Source: Trichosphaerium sp. ATCC 40318
Taxonomy: Eukaryota; Discosea; Flabellinia; Trichosidae
Assembly (NCBI GenBank): GCA_038496445.1
Contig: JALMLS010000520.1
Coordinates: 186,001-250,000 of the forward strand
Reading direction: 5' to 3'
Length of the DNA stretch: 64,000 bases
Below, piece after piece: positions 1 to 9,993 of this stretch (the first letter of the stretch is position 1; the number at the start of each line of letters is the position of its first letter). A program made the translations under genes and the position numbers. The notes beneath the pieces were generated by a model. It saw nothing but the letters and a program-made list of their open reading frames with translations, was not told where the DNA came from and did no database searches.

Positions 1-251
1 CACATGGCGTTTCCGCCCTGGCCAATATTGAATTGCATTTGATTTACAACCACTCCACCGGGCATATTGGCGCCATTGTGAAGGTTTGTGTGTAAGTATT
101 GTACAAAAGTGTTAATATTTGGTTGTTGATTAGCAGGTTGTTGTTCCGGCCGTTCAACCTCCTCTATAAATTCGCTGGCGCAAAATCGGCATCTTAAACC
201 GTCTGTATTGTTTGGTATTGCGTCCCTTTCACACTCATGGCAGTAATACAT
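1..251 (-). CDS. RNF126/RNF115-type RING E3 ubiquitin ligase, N-terminal part
   Basis: The reading frame opens at an ATG at 251 on the minus strand and stays open to the window edge, so only the first 83 residues are present. It starts MYYCHECERDAIPN and continues LRCRFCASEFIEEVE, giving a CxxC...CxxC zinc ribbon followed by FIEE. That arrangement is the N-terminal zinc ribbon of the RNF126/RNF115 (BCA2) group, which binds ubiquitin and the BAG6 quality-control complex and carries a RING-H2 domain at the C-terminus. A Gln/Asn-rich linker follows the ribbon. The RING itself lies outside the window, so the ligase call rests on the N-terminus alone. The gene is head-to-head with the dehydrogenase gene starting at 510, with about 260 bp between start codons. 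Confidence 0.7.
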   Translation of the reverse strand, partial: MYYCHECERDAIPNNTDGLRCRFCASEFIEEVERPEQQPANQQPNINTFVQYLHTNLHNGANMPGGVVVNQMQFNIGQGGNAM

Positions 252-509
252 TTAAATAAAATACACAGGGTTGTTTGCCACGTAATCCGTAATCAATAAA
301 CACGGGAAGAATAGCTGAGACTATTGTTAACTTAAACGTCACGTTGCAAAATGCAAGTTAGCTGTTTGGCTGCTCTAGCGGAAGAACGTAACTACACAAC
401 GTCCATGTACTGGTTAATTGGTGTAATCAAATAAGAGACTGGGTTTTTAGAGTTAGTCTTGATTTAGTCAAAATGATTTGTTGGTTGAGGTTTGTTTTTT
501 ATTCTCACC

Positions 510-2157
510 ATGTTACGCATCTCTACCATCGCCCGTCAAACTTCCAAGCCTGCACGCCGTCAAGCCCGCCATTATTCTTCAGGTTACATTTTCTACGCAG
601 TACTCGTTACTTACAATGCTTTAGAGCCAAGTAAAGTCGGTTTTATCGGTCTTGGCCAAATGGGCGCTAGAATGGCTGCCAATTTGCTAAAGAAAGGCAA
701 GAGCGTTGTAGTACGTTATTACACCTCGCAAAACTTTCCAAAATATTAACTGCTTAATACAGGGTTACGATATTAACGCACAAGCGCTTGAAGGATTAAA
801 AGAACACGGTACCGAACTCTCCAACGCTAAAAGTCTTTTTTTTTTAATTCCATTCAAACTTGGCCATACTTTGACGCCTATTTCGCCTGTAATGGCACCA
901 ACAAATTAGTGTAGCACACGCCATTAATTTACGCCGCTTTAGCGAGTTTTTTACGCATCTGTTTGCTTCATAACCGATTTTTATGAAAAAATATTAATCT
1001 ATTCTCTAGGAGGCACAGCTGCATCATCCCTTCGCGATTTTGCTGATTGTGATATTGTTGTTACAATGTTAACATCTAGTCCACATGTTAAAGCAGTTTA
1101 TTTGGAATCTGAAGATGCTCTTGTAAAAGTCCTCAAAAACAAAGCTTTGCTCATTGATGCTTCCACAATAGACCCTGGAGTAGCAAGAGCTGTTCATACA
1201 GCCATGGCAGATAAGGTACGACATTATTTCATTCACGTGTTGATATCAAGTCAACGTTACTCCCACATGCGCCTATGTGATACGTTTGTAAATGTAACGT
1301 GTCAAACAAGGAGAAATGACATTTTGTTTTCGATGCAAGATTTCCTTTTAAGTTTTAAGCTTTTGTGTTTATGTGTTGCCACTAGGGACACAAAATGGTT
1401 GACGCACCTGTTTCTGGTGGTGTACTAGGCGCAGAGAGTGGTACTTTGACGTTCATGTGTGGCGCACAAGATGCTGCTTTTGATCAAGCGAAACCAATCC
1501 TTGAACTTATGGGTAAAAATATTGTACACACAGGTGGTCCAGGAAACGGTCAAGGTACGTTCCTAGGGTTCTATATTGAAAGATTAGATAAATATTAACT
1601 TGACCTTTTTTTTATAGTGGCTAAAGTATGTAACAACTTGGCACTTGGTATTGAGATGGCTGGTATTGCTGAGGCAATGAACTTGGGTATAAAGCTTGGT
1701 ATGGATGCTAAGACGCTTGCTGGTATTTTCAATACATCATCAGCAAGATGCTGGAGTTCTGATACATACAACCCTGTACCAGGTGTTATTGATGTACGTC
1801 TCTAAACCTTTTTTTTTTTTCAAATTTATTTTTGTTGCTTCTTTGTTTGTTTTGAGCTTCTAGTGGCTGACGTTAATGAAATCAGGGTGTTCCAGCCAAT
1901 AAAGACTATGCTGGAGGTTTCGCTTCAAAGCTAATGGCAAAAGATCTTGGACTTGCAAACTCTGCTGCTAATGATAGTCAAGTACCTCTACCACTTGGTG
2001 GACAAGCACTACAAGTACGTAGAAGTTTAGGTGGGACAATTGATAAGTTACTCTCTAACGTTATTCGTTTCTTTAGGTTTATAACTTGCTCTCGAGCAAA
2101 GGATACGCCAACAAGGATTTTGGCTCTGTATATGACTTTCTATCTAAAACTGAATAA
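510..2157 (+). CDS. HIBADH: 3-hydroxyisobutyrate dehydrogenase, mitochondrial
   Basis: Eight exons join in frame. They start at ATG 510 with a basic, Arg-rich presequence ([20 protein letters not shown]), and the first exon runs to about 582. Exon 2 has the NAD-binding motif [16 protein letters not shown]. Later exons give [13 protein letters not shown], the substrate-binding signature [16 protein letters not shown], and the catalytic region GPGNGQVAKVCNN with the conserved lysine. The last exon ends near [14 protein letters not shown] at TAA 2155-2157. The enzyme oxidises 3-hydroxyisobutyrate to methylmalonate semialdehyde in valine catabolism in the mitochondrial matrix. Donors at 711, 1216, 1556 and 1795 begin GTACG, which sets the splice pattern used for the rest of the window. 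An alternative family member (glyoxylate/succinic semialdehyde reductase) is possible, but the presequence and motifs favour HIBADH. Confidence 0.9.
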
Positions 2158-2314
2158 ACAAGCTCCTATTTTTGATCCAACGAAGCCTTTGGTTGCCCCT
2201 TACGTGTTGACCACAATGTCCACGATTCACATTCGCCGATGGGTTTTGTTTTTACCGTAAAACGCTTAAAAGAAAGCAACTCGTCCGAACTTCTGTGTTT
2301 ATACTGGCTACGCA

Positions 2315-4305
2315 ATGCCTACGTTAGACTCTACGGATCATCCTACTATCCAGAATGCTGTTGGCAGCAACTTTACTGTACGGCTACTGGTTTGCTTGTT
2401 ATACTCTTATGTGACTCTCGTTTAGATCCACACTTCCTCTGTTGGTACGTTGCCTTGGAACATGACAAATTAACTGCAAACCGCTTTTTGTCTCCGAGAA
2501 CGACCCTGAACATTTCCTTCTTCGTCTACGTGTAAATAGGCCGTTTTATCTCATTTTAATCGTAGCGCGCTTGTATAAGAGCAATCCACCAGGAAAATGG
2601 GGATTCAGTGGGTTAGTTGGCGCTGTAACAGTTGGTAAGATGATTTGGGTGTTCGTTTGCATTTTTTTAACCCTTCTCGTAGTTACAAACAAACAAAACG
2701 CTTCCCACTATATCAAGTTGGTCAGCTTAACTGTACGTTATTTTAAAACCCAAAAAACGACACGTGAAAACAGAGAAACTGTGAAAGAAAAAAAAAAACT
2801 AACCAAAACGACGCAGAGTTTTCTTTCTTTTCTATTTTTTTTTTTTTCAAAATCACGTGCGCTGGTTACGTTTATTTTATGCTGTTGCTGTTAATTTGAT
2901 GCGATTGGTTGTTTTACAAGAGAAATTAGGCCACCAGCTCGCGTACTCCTTGTGTACTACAAGGTGTAGTGTAATGTAGCATGTTGGTTGTTTTTACGTT
3001 TATTTTTTTATTCAAATGCACTTGAGAACCTCCTGGTGATGTTTTCTCCTCTTTTATGCTTAACAAGTTCTTCTAGGATAATAGAGTCGTGTTCTCTCAA
3101 GAGATGTACAGTGGTTTTATTTATACTTCCGCTGCCGCTTTTTTCCACGTGTTCGAAACCGACGGTTGGGTAGCTGGCTTGTACGTGTTTTTTGGTTGTT
3201 CTTTTGGTTTGTAGACTTTCTTACACGCTAATTAATAGTTCTTTTGCGGATGCTGGTGAAGCTGCTGTTTTTCTTGAAAAAGTATCGTTTTGCAAGACCA
3301 TGATCGGGTTACCTACACCTAAAGGTGGTAAGAAAGGAAAGAAGGGTAGCAAGAAAGCAAGTAAAAAGGTACACGATTTTTGTTTGACTTTTTCTTCCTT
3401 TAGTTTCTATACCTTGAACTCCATCACGTGTTTAAAAATTGACCATTTGTTTATAGGCAAGTAAAGGCAAAAAAACGAAGAAAAAGGGTGGTTGGTTTAG
3501 TAAAAAAGATAAGAAAAAGGGAGGCAAGAAGGGTGCCGGATCTTTCTCACTTTCGGGACCACAAGTACGTTTTCTAACTCAATTTCTCTTGCAGTTTGTT
3601 TTAATCTTACATCAAAATCTTAGAACTTCAGACATGTTTCTCATGCAGGTTGGGACTCAGGAAAGGGTGTGTTCGAGATTAGGAACTTACCAGCAGAATG
3701 GAGAGAATGGTTCAACGTGCGTTTATTTTCTAAAGCAGTACAACGATACTTCGTTTCGTAACTAATAACTATTCCTTAGCAAGCTGGTATCAAAGATGAA
3801 GAACTCGAGAACCCAGAAATTGCAGGAGAAATCCACAAGATCCTTCTTGAAGGAGAAGGTGGTGGTCCTCCAGCAGCATCAGCGCCTCCACCAGCACCTC
3901 CTGGGTGCGTTATTTTCTTAGCTTTTTTCCCCATTATTGCAACCCTCTTCTAATGACCTATTCAGCCCAGCAGCGCCAGCCCCACCTCCACCTCCGCCAG
4001 CACCAGGAGCACCACCTCCACCAGGCTCTCCAGGACCACCAGGAGGAGCTCCACCAAAAGGCGCAGGAGCACCTCCACCGCCACCAACGTCTAACAGTGG
4101 CGGCGGCGGTGGCTTCCTTGCAGGTATTGCAGGCGGTGCTGCTACTTTGAAGGCTGTCTCTGATGCACCTCCACGCCCTCCTGTTCAGCAATCTGGTGGC
4201 GATGATATTGTATCCAGGCTACAAAATAGGATTTGTCAGTTGCGTGGTGCTATGGATTCCGATGAAGAAGAATCTTCAGGATCATGGGGATCAGACTCGG
4301 ATTAG
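2315..4305 (+). CDS. WASP-family actin nucleation promoter (WH1-GBD-polyproline-WH2-CA)
   Basis: Ten exons reconstruct a full Wiskott-Aldrich syndrome protein homologue. Exon 1 is MPTLDSTDHPTIQNAVGSNF. A 19-nt exon (about 2426-2444) supplies the residues before VARLY. Following exons give WGFSGLVGAVTV, then FLRLFFYSNALENLL, then VVFSQEMYSGF...FFHVFETDGW and FADAGEAAVFLEKV, which together are a complete WH1/EVH1 domain. A lysine-rich basic stretch follows, then a CRIB/GBD (GPQNFRHVSHAGWDSGKG). Next come a proline-rich region (about 3840-4090), a WH2-like segment (FLAGIAGGAATLKAVSD), the central helix (DIVSRLQNRICQLRGAM) and an acidic tail containing the conserved tryptophan (SGSWGSDSD). It should bind Cdc42/Rac-type GTPases and activate Arp2/3 at membranes. 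Individual exon junctions are inferred from phase and homology. Confidence 0.88.
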
Positions 4306-4808
4306 ATTCTTTACTCATCGCAGGGTGACCCATAACTTTATCACCTCATATTATCATTCATATTTCTTAATAAAACCTTACAGCTGTATTGTTGTAAACA
4401 AGCGTTGGTTAATCTTTGCGATTCCTCTTTCTGTTCTAAAACAAAAACCATCTTCTGAAACTGCCTCTTGTAACCACAGTTTTAGAAGCTTTTCTTTCAG
4501 TACACATGGTTTACACCTCTACTTGGGTTATGATTGGTTCCACTCACCCTCTATCTAAATTTATGCCGTTAAGTACTTACTAAAGAAACTCACGTGCAAA
4601 CAAAGGAATTATAGAGTTGGTAAAAAAGCCGAATAAATGTTTAGTTGTTAACCGTTTGTATTTTATCGTTCGCTTGATCGAGATGCAAATATCTCTTTCA
4701 GCGCTAAATGAAGTTACTGACAACTACTTGTAAATGAAGATGTTTATTGCAAACTAGATTGTAATGTGTACTAATCAGCAGTTTTACAATATTTTGTAGT
4801 GAGTAAAA
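4306..4808. other. Intergenic region after WASP
   Basis: There is no supported gene. It holds the 3' flank of WASP, with AATAAA-like signals near 4368, and the promoter side of the small gene at 4809. One CACGTG palindrome lies near 4591. Confidence 0.5.
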
Positions 4809-5183
4809 ATGTCGACACAGATACTCTTATTCACCATGTTGACTTTGTTAATTGGTGCGTGTAGACTTCTTAACAACCTACAAAGGTGGTTAATCCTATT
4901 CCACTAAACAAGTACGGCTCGGCACCTAGTCAACGACTACAATAATTTGTATACCATTTTCAAAGGTTCAATCACCAACGAGCACCATCAATTCATTCGC
5001 AATAATTCAGATGAATAGACTGCACTTGACAACGCCTTGAGCCCAACTTCTACCGTGACGACCGCATTGCCAACAACGTCTCCTACTACTTTACCTCAAA
5101 CTGCAATGGTCCAAACTAGTGTCATGATACCACTCCTCGCTGTTCACACGTTGTTAAGTATTCATTTACACCTAAAGTGGTAG
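4809..5183 (+). CDS. Possible small secreted, GPI-anchored Thr/Pro-rich protein
   Basis: ATG 4809 opens a short exon coding MSTQILLFTMLTLLIG, a good signal peptide, followed by a GTGCGT donor. A last exon starting near 5020 reads ALDNALSPTSTVTTALPTTS, a Thr/Ser/Pro-rich stalk, and ends with a hydrophobic tail (VMIPLLAVHTLLSIHL) before TAG 5181-5183. That is the layout of a small GPI-anchored or tail-inserted surface protein. The middle exon or exons between about 4857 and 5019 could not be joined convincingly in phase, so the model is incomplete. No family was recognised. Confidence 0.35.
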
Positions 5184-5476
5184 CTATGTGTACCTTTTGG
5201 ATTAGTTGATCAGCCGTTTTGTTGCAAAAGAACATGAATATTAGTGAATATTATCTATATTCATATTATTCATTCATAACGGAAGAACATTACTCTATGT
5301 TGCGCCAGAAACAGTGTGTTAAGATAAGCACAGTTTCTGGTATGTCTACAAAAAAGTAGGTTCGTTAAATAAACGGGCCGAAAAACTACTCACGTAGCTA
5401 AAGAACAACACAGTTTAGTTTTGTGTTGTTTGTTCAATGAATCAACTCGGTTACTTAAAGTTCTATATATACCATT

Positions 5477-6743
5477 ATGGCAGCAAATAAATCGCGTGTT
5501 GATATCTTCAATGGTACTGTTTTGAATTATTACGTACTTTAGACGCTATTTGTAGCGCTGTAGAGCAATCTGTCGCTTTTTTCTGTTGTTTGGCCGTTTT
5601 AATTGTCTTATACAGCGCTACCATACGAGATGTTCTTAGATATTCTGTCTTTCGTGCCTATAAACAATCTTGGCATTCTAGCCACCGTTTCCAAACGGTG
5701 GTGCATTCCAACGTCTGATGACAGTATTTGGCGCCCACACTGTACATGTACGACCCTTTTTGCATTATTTTATCTAAACTCGGGTATTAGTGCCTATTGA
5801 CGCGTCTGTTGATGGATGGAAAGCTTGGTACAAAGTGCTGGTACCTTTTTATTCGTCTATCATTGATTTTCGGCTAAATCCTTTACGAAGACTCAACATG
5901 AGTTTGACACCTCAATAAACGCAGATCGCTTGATATTTGGAAGACCTAAGCGATGTCTAACCATTCGCAAAAATGATGATCAATATGATGCAACTGTCGC
6001 TATTGTAAAGCCTGTCATGAGATCAGGGCATAGTTATATTGAGTTTTATACTGCCACAGTACAAGATGAAATGTGGGTTGGTATTACAAATGATAGCAAT
6101 AAGCTTCAAAAGGTGAATCAAAAACAAATGTTTATCGTTTGATATTGTGTTTAATTCGATTTGGTGAATCAAAAACAGAAGAAAACGAAATCGAGTTTTT
6201 GTGCTTCTTTTTAACCACATCACGTGATGTCCTTTATTTAAATATCCTTTACTTACTCGATCAAGATTTTAGGCTGGGATCTAGTAAAACATCCAAACAC
6301 TATAACATTTGTCAGCAAGTTCGTCTCAATGGAAAAAGAACTGCAATGCCTGTGATACTGATTTTTTTTTCTAGTTCCTACAGAGCCACTTTTGAATGTA
6401 TGGGAGAAGCTTTTGAAGAGCCTTTTGATGAAAGATCAGTACCAGAGTATGGAAGTTTCGACAAAATAGGAGTACTTGCAGACTTAGATAGAAGAGAAGT
6501 AGTATTTTACCTCAATGGAACCTCGGTTGGTATGCCAATCTAACTACCCTTATAATATATTTTGATATTAATATGTTTGTTATCATCTCAGGAGTAGTTT
6601 CTATGCCAAAAAAGAAACAAGATGAAGAATGGAATTTCTTTACAATGACAGATGCTAAAGATGATTGTGTACAAATTATGAGCCCTCCAGGACCTAGAAT
6701 GAATACCAATACAACTGTATGGAAACCAAAAGCAATTGAATAA
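5477..6743 (+). CDS. F-box/SPRY domain protein
   Basis: A TATATATA-like run precedes ATG 5477. Exon 1 gives MAANKSRVDIF and splices to ALPYEMFLDILSFVPINNLG...LATVSKRW, a clear F-box. The following exons give WKAWYKVL and DRLIFGRPKRCLTIRKNDD. The next read SYIEFYTATVQDEMWVGIT and, after two further introns, KIGVLADLDRREVVFYLNGT. That last segment is the core of a SPRY domain (DLDR...V.FYLNG). The last exon ends PRMNTNTTVWKPKAIE at TAA 6741-6743. The protein is expected to be an SCF ubiquitin-ligase adaptor that uses SPRY to choose substrates (inference). The two introns around 6115-6275 and 6330-6375 are the least certain. Confidence 0.75.
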
Positions 6744-6869
6744 TAAACCACAGTGTACTGCATTATAGATCTAACCCATGTTTTATGTACTTCATTGCTC
6801 TGCCTTGAATTGCCAAAAACTCGAAGTCATTGTAAACAATTCAATGAAACACCGCATTACTCTTCTACG

Positions 6870-6943
6870 CCTCGCGTAATCACCCTGTCTTACTGTAACA
6901 AGCGATACAAGAACTAGAAGTACGATCAAGAGAATAGTTGTTT
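6870..6943 (+). repeat. Direct repeat, copy 1 of 2 (74 bp)
   Basis: It begins CCTCGCGTAATCACCCTG and ends with AGAATAGTTGTTT. It matches 7025-7098 with only about three differences, all within the first 14 bases. Confidence 0.85.
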
Positions 6944-7024
6944 AATCATGTTTGGTTAACCTTGAAAGCCTCAGACTTCATTATGTCTTTAAGATTACAA
7001 CCAACCATATTTTGGGCAACAACA

Positions 7025-7098
7025 CCTCGCGTGACTACCCTGTCTTACTGTAACAAGCGATACAAGAACTAGAAGTACGATCAAGAGAATAGTTGTTT
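7025..7098 (+). repeat. Direct repeat, copy 2 of 2 (74 bp)
   Basis: It begins CCTCGCGTGACTACCCTG and otherwise matches 6870-6943 base for base. The two copies are 155 bp apart start to start, upstream of the F-box gene at 7357. Confidence 0.85.
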
Positions 7099-7356
7099 TC
7101 ATCATCGTTTGAGGAGATCTGCTGCATGTGAGAATTTGCGTGATATGTTTACCATATTCAAGCCATTGCACTTAATGTACGAGGTACAGTGGGACGAATA
7201 CTTTCTTGTTGTTACCAGGACTGTCTATAACTTGAACAAATACGAACATGATTGTAACCCATGCATAATAGCTATCCACGTGGACTCAAAAATGAACAAG
7301 TCAAAGACTGTCTTTGATTAAGTCGAAAACTGTTTGAGAGCCTTGATAACACTCCA

Positions 7357-8063
7357 ATGACTACAACCAATGAGGTACATATTGTAACACGCTATAAAAA
7401 GCTATTACTCTGTAAATACAGTTGACAACTTCTAAAACGCAGTGCTTTTTATTTCGGCTACCAGTCGAACTATTGCGGGATATTATAGATTTAAGCCCTG
7501 TAATTTATATAATGTGGCCAGAATTATGCAAAAAATCAGCGCTAGTAAGTGGTCGGTTTGATTCTGAGTTCAACAAACACAATAAATGGATATCTTGGAG
7601 TAAGTACATTACCTCGCCTAAAACTCAAAAGGATGGCTATGAAATTAGACGTGAGAGCTATTGGAAGAATGGTCTGCGTCATGGGGAGTGTAAACGATGG
7701 CGTTGGGGTAAATTAATGGAAGAGGTTTGCTATAGTAATGGGATAAAGGAAGGTGAATATACAGCATTTTTTGCGAATGGTAACTTGAAGTGTGTTTGTT
7801 TCTATGTCGATGGTAAGATTGATGGCGAGTATAAACATTGGCACAAGAATGGTAATATTAGAGAAGAGTATGTTTCTGTTTGTGGAAAGAGAGAAGGACA
7901 GCACAAGACGTGGTATCCAGAAGGTACATTGAAGTTTATTTGCGATTACAAGGATGGTAAGAAAGATGGAGAATTGAAAGAGTTTGATTCAGTTGGCCGG
8001 ATGCACGTGATGAAATATGTTGAGGGCTTTAAAACACAAAACGAAAAGTGTTGTCAAATGTAA
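7357..8063 (+). CDS. F-box protein with YwqK/MORN-like repeats
   Basis: There are two exons. ATG 7357 codes MTTTNE, the intron is 7375-7421 (GTACAT...ACAG, phase 0), and exon 2 runs to TAA at 8063, giving about 219 residues. Near the N-terminus, FRLPVELLRDIIDLSP is an F-box. The C-terminal two-thirds holds about six 23-residue repeats with the core W(Y/H)xNG, for example KHWHKNGNIREEY and KTWYPEGTLKFIC, alternating with DGKxDGE. This repeat is the YwqK/MORN_2-like type. It is a shorter relative of the gene at 58885. The function is inferred to be an SCF adaptor; the repeat's ligand is unknown. Confidence 0.75.
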
Positions 8064-8598
8064 AGAAACTACTTGGGTATTAGATGATTAGTTGTTACAA
8101 AGGTGCTAGGTTAGTTAACGTGCACGTGTTCATAGTTCTATTTCAATCAGATCTTCTGAACACTGTCAAGCTTTTGGGGCCATAGTTTTTTCCGAAAACA
8201 AAAATTCGAAAAAATAGAATTCGTAGAAAGATGCATAGCTAGGGCAGTCCACTAAACTAGAAAGCGCCTGGTTCACTTACGGTCGGGTCCTCGCTGTGCT
8301 CGGAACTAGAACCCGACCTTCGCTCACATATAGTGATCCATTGGTGGGTATAGGCATTCGGTTTTTGTATCGAATTCTATTTTTTCGAATTTTTTCTTTC
8401 GAAAAATTCGGAAAAAACGTGGGTACGAAGCTTTTACTGCATTCTCTCTGAAAGGCGTTGGCAATCAAGAGGAGCACTCGAAATTTGATTGTTGTATATT
8501 CTCTGTAATTAATAAACGCCTTGCTCCAGTTGAATGGGCTTAATGAGAAATTTGGATAAAATTAGTATCAGTTTTCGGCACAAGCGTGAGGTGCTGGT
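8064..8598. other. Intergenic region with a foldback element
   Basis: There is no supported gene. The interval 8185-8418 is an inverted-repeat element (separate entry). The minus-strand frame at 8277-8477 is a shadow of that element. Confidence 0.5.
8185..8418. mobile_element. Foldback/MITE-like inverted-repeat element
   Basis: The left arm 8185-8223 and the right arm 8371-8418 are reverse complements, apart from a roughly 9-nt length difference and one or two mismatches. Both arms end in ATAGAATTCG on the inner side. Between them lies a second, smaller palindrome with GGTCGGGT (8281-8288) facing ACCCGACC (8311-8318). There is no coding capacity. A 21-nt stretch from its centre recurs with two mismatches at 63266-63286, which suggests a dispersed family. 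Confidence 0.5.
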
Positions 8599-9993
8599 AT
8601 GGGCAATAAACAATCAATTGCTAAAGGGAGCACAACAAGTTCACTACTACTACAGCTGCCAAACGAAGTACTGGCTAGTATATTAATGCAGTGTGAGGTG
8701 AAACAGCTTAGTTCGACAATGCTTGTTAGTAAACACCTCAACGAGCTTGCAAACTATGTGGCAAAGCAAAAGGTGCGTATTGCGGTTGTGTTAACTTTGG
8801 GTCAACGCTTTTGGGCGATTAACTTGATTTAACTGCTGTTGAACCTAATTTTGGGTAGATACTGATAAAGAAACGCGAGAATACAGAAATCAAAGTTTGT
8901 TTTTTAGGAAGTGGAGGTACAGCCATCAAAAACCCTTGTGAAAATGACTAGTATTTAAACTACATATTCTTAGTGACTTTTTTGTAATAACTGGAAATCC
9001 AACTGCAAAGCCACGTGATTTCGAAAAGCACTTTTTTTTTTCACCATGTACGTACTGTCTTTTTTACATTTTGTTAGGTACAGGGAACAAGTCTGCGTTT
9101 ATTATACAATTTGTTGCCAATACATTTGCACGTGCATCTCGAATTATGTTATGTTATTCTAAATAGTTTATATAGCTAACTGAATATGACCCAACAATTG
9201 AAGACGTACGTTTTATTACTTTACGCCAGTGTCTTCGGCTAAAAAGATTGAACTTTTTTTTTATGCATCTTTAATTTCTTTGTCTGCCTATCGATTGGCT
9301 TCAGGTTTTTAACAACTTTGTAGTCTTACAGGTACAGTGGTGTAGTGGTAAACTGATTGAGTTGTTGACTTGAGTTTACTACTGAAGAAAGCACTTTGTG
9401 GTTGATGATATTGCTGTTATGTTTGATATTTTGGATACAGCAGGTCAAGAAGAGGTATATAAAGTGTTGTATTACAGCCTAATTTTTTTTTAGTTTAGTA
9501 GCATGAGATTACAATGGATTCTAGATTGCGAGTGTTTTGTTATAGGTTATTCTATAACAGGTATGGTTACGTTTAATGAATGCAAAAACGACTTGATCCC
9601 TCTTGTGTTGAGAATCAAAGACGTCAAAAACTTTGACAAGGTAACTCCATAATCAACTTAGTACTTACTACATCTGTACTTAACATAAAACTGAGATACC
9701 TGCAGTATTTATAGGAAACAAATGTGACCTGGAAAATAACCGAGAGGTTGACTATGCTGAAGGAAAAGGTAGCAAAACGCGCAGTAATATGTGAACTTCA
9801 AACTAAAACTTAACCTTTAGCGTTGGCTGATGAGTATGGTATACCGTTTTTTGAAACTTCAGCTAAGGATAGAATCAACATCGATGAGGTTATGATATGC
9901 GTTGCAAGAGAGTACTGGAAAAAGATGTTCAAAGAAGAACAAAAGCCAAAGAAAAAAAAGAAAAAAAAGTGGAAGAAGAGTTTGAAAAAGTAG
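8599..9993 (+). CDS. F-box/Ras GTPase fusion protein
   Basis: Nine exons join in frame. Exon 1 (8599-8772) starts MGNKQSIAKG, a plausible N-myristoylation signal, and carries an F-box (LPNEVLASILMQCEVKQLSS). A phase-0 intron with a GTGCGT donor leads to exon 2 (8859-8916) ILIKKRENTEIKVCFLGSGG, the first Ras strand and P-loop. Exon 3 (9078-9127) gives NKSAFIIQFVANTF, exon 4 (9176-9205) LTEYDPTIED and an 8-nt microexon (9324-9331) SYR. Exon 6 (9388-9454) gives VMFDILDTAGQEE. Later exons give FVIGYSITGMVTF, FIGNKCDLENN and IPFFETSAKD. The tail is polybasic (KKKKKKKWKKSLKK) and has no CaaX box, so membrane attachment would be through the N-terminus. G2-G5 motifs are intact; the P-loop has an Asn just before Lys. 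The intron after exon 3 appears to be GC-AG. The fusion is inferred from splice phase and has no cDNA support. Confidence 0.65.

Larger units (their letters stand above)
6744..7356. other. Intergenic region carrying a 74-bp direct repeat
   Basis: There is no supported gene. The region contains the duplicated block listed separately (6870-6943 and 7025-7098). A 70-codon open frame at 7109-7321 has no ATG at its start and no recognisable motif. Confidence 0.5.

Noticed and set aside
3958..4191. Minus-strand frame rich in Trp/Arg/Ser
   Set aside because: It is the complement of the proline-codon run of WASP.
7109..7321. 70-codon plus-strand frame
   Set aside because: It starts at a non-ATG codon beside the direct repeat and has no recognisable domain.
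8907..8958. Alternative last exon making a 75-residue F-box protein (EVEVQPSKTLVKMTSI)
   Set aside because: It is in frame and possible, but the same DNA codes the Ras P-loop in another frame with strong family similarity, so the fusion is preferred.
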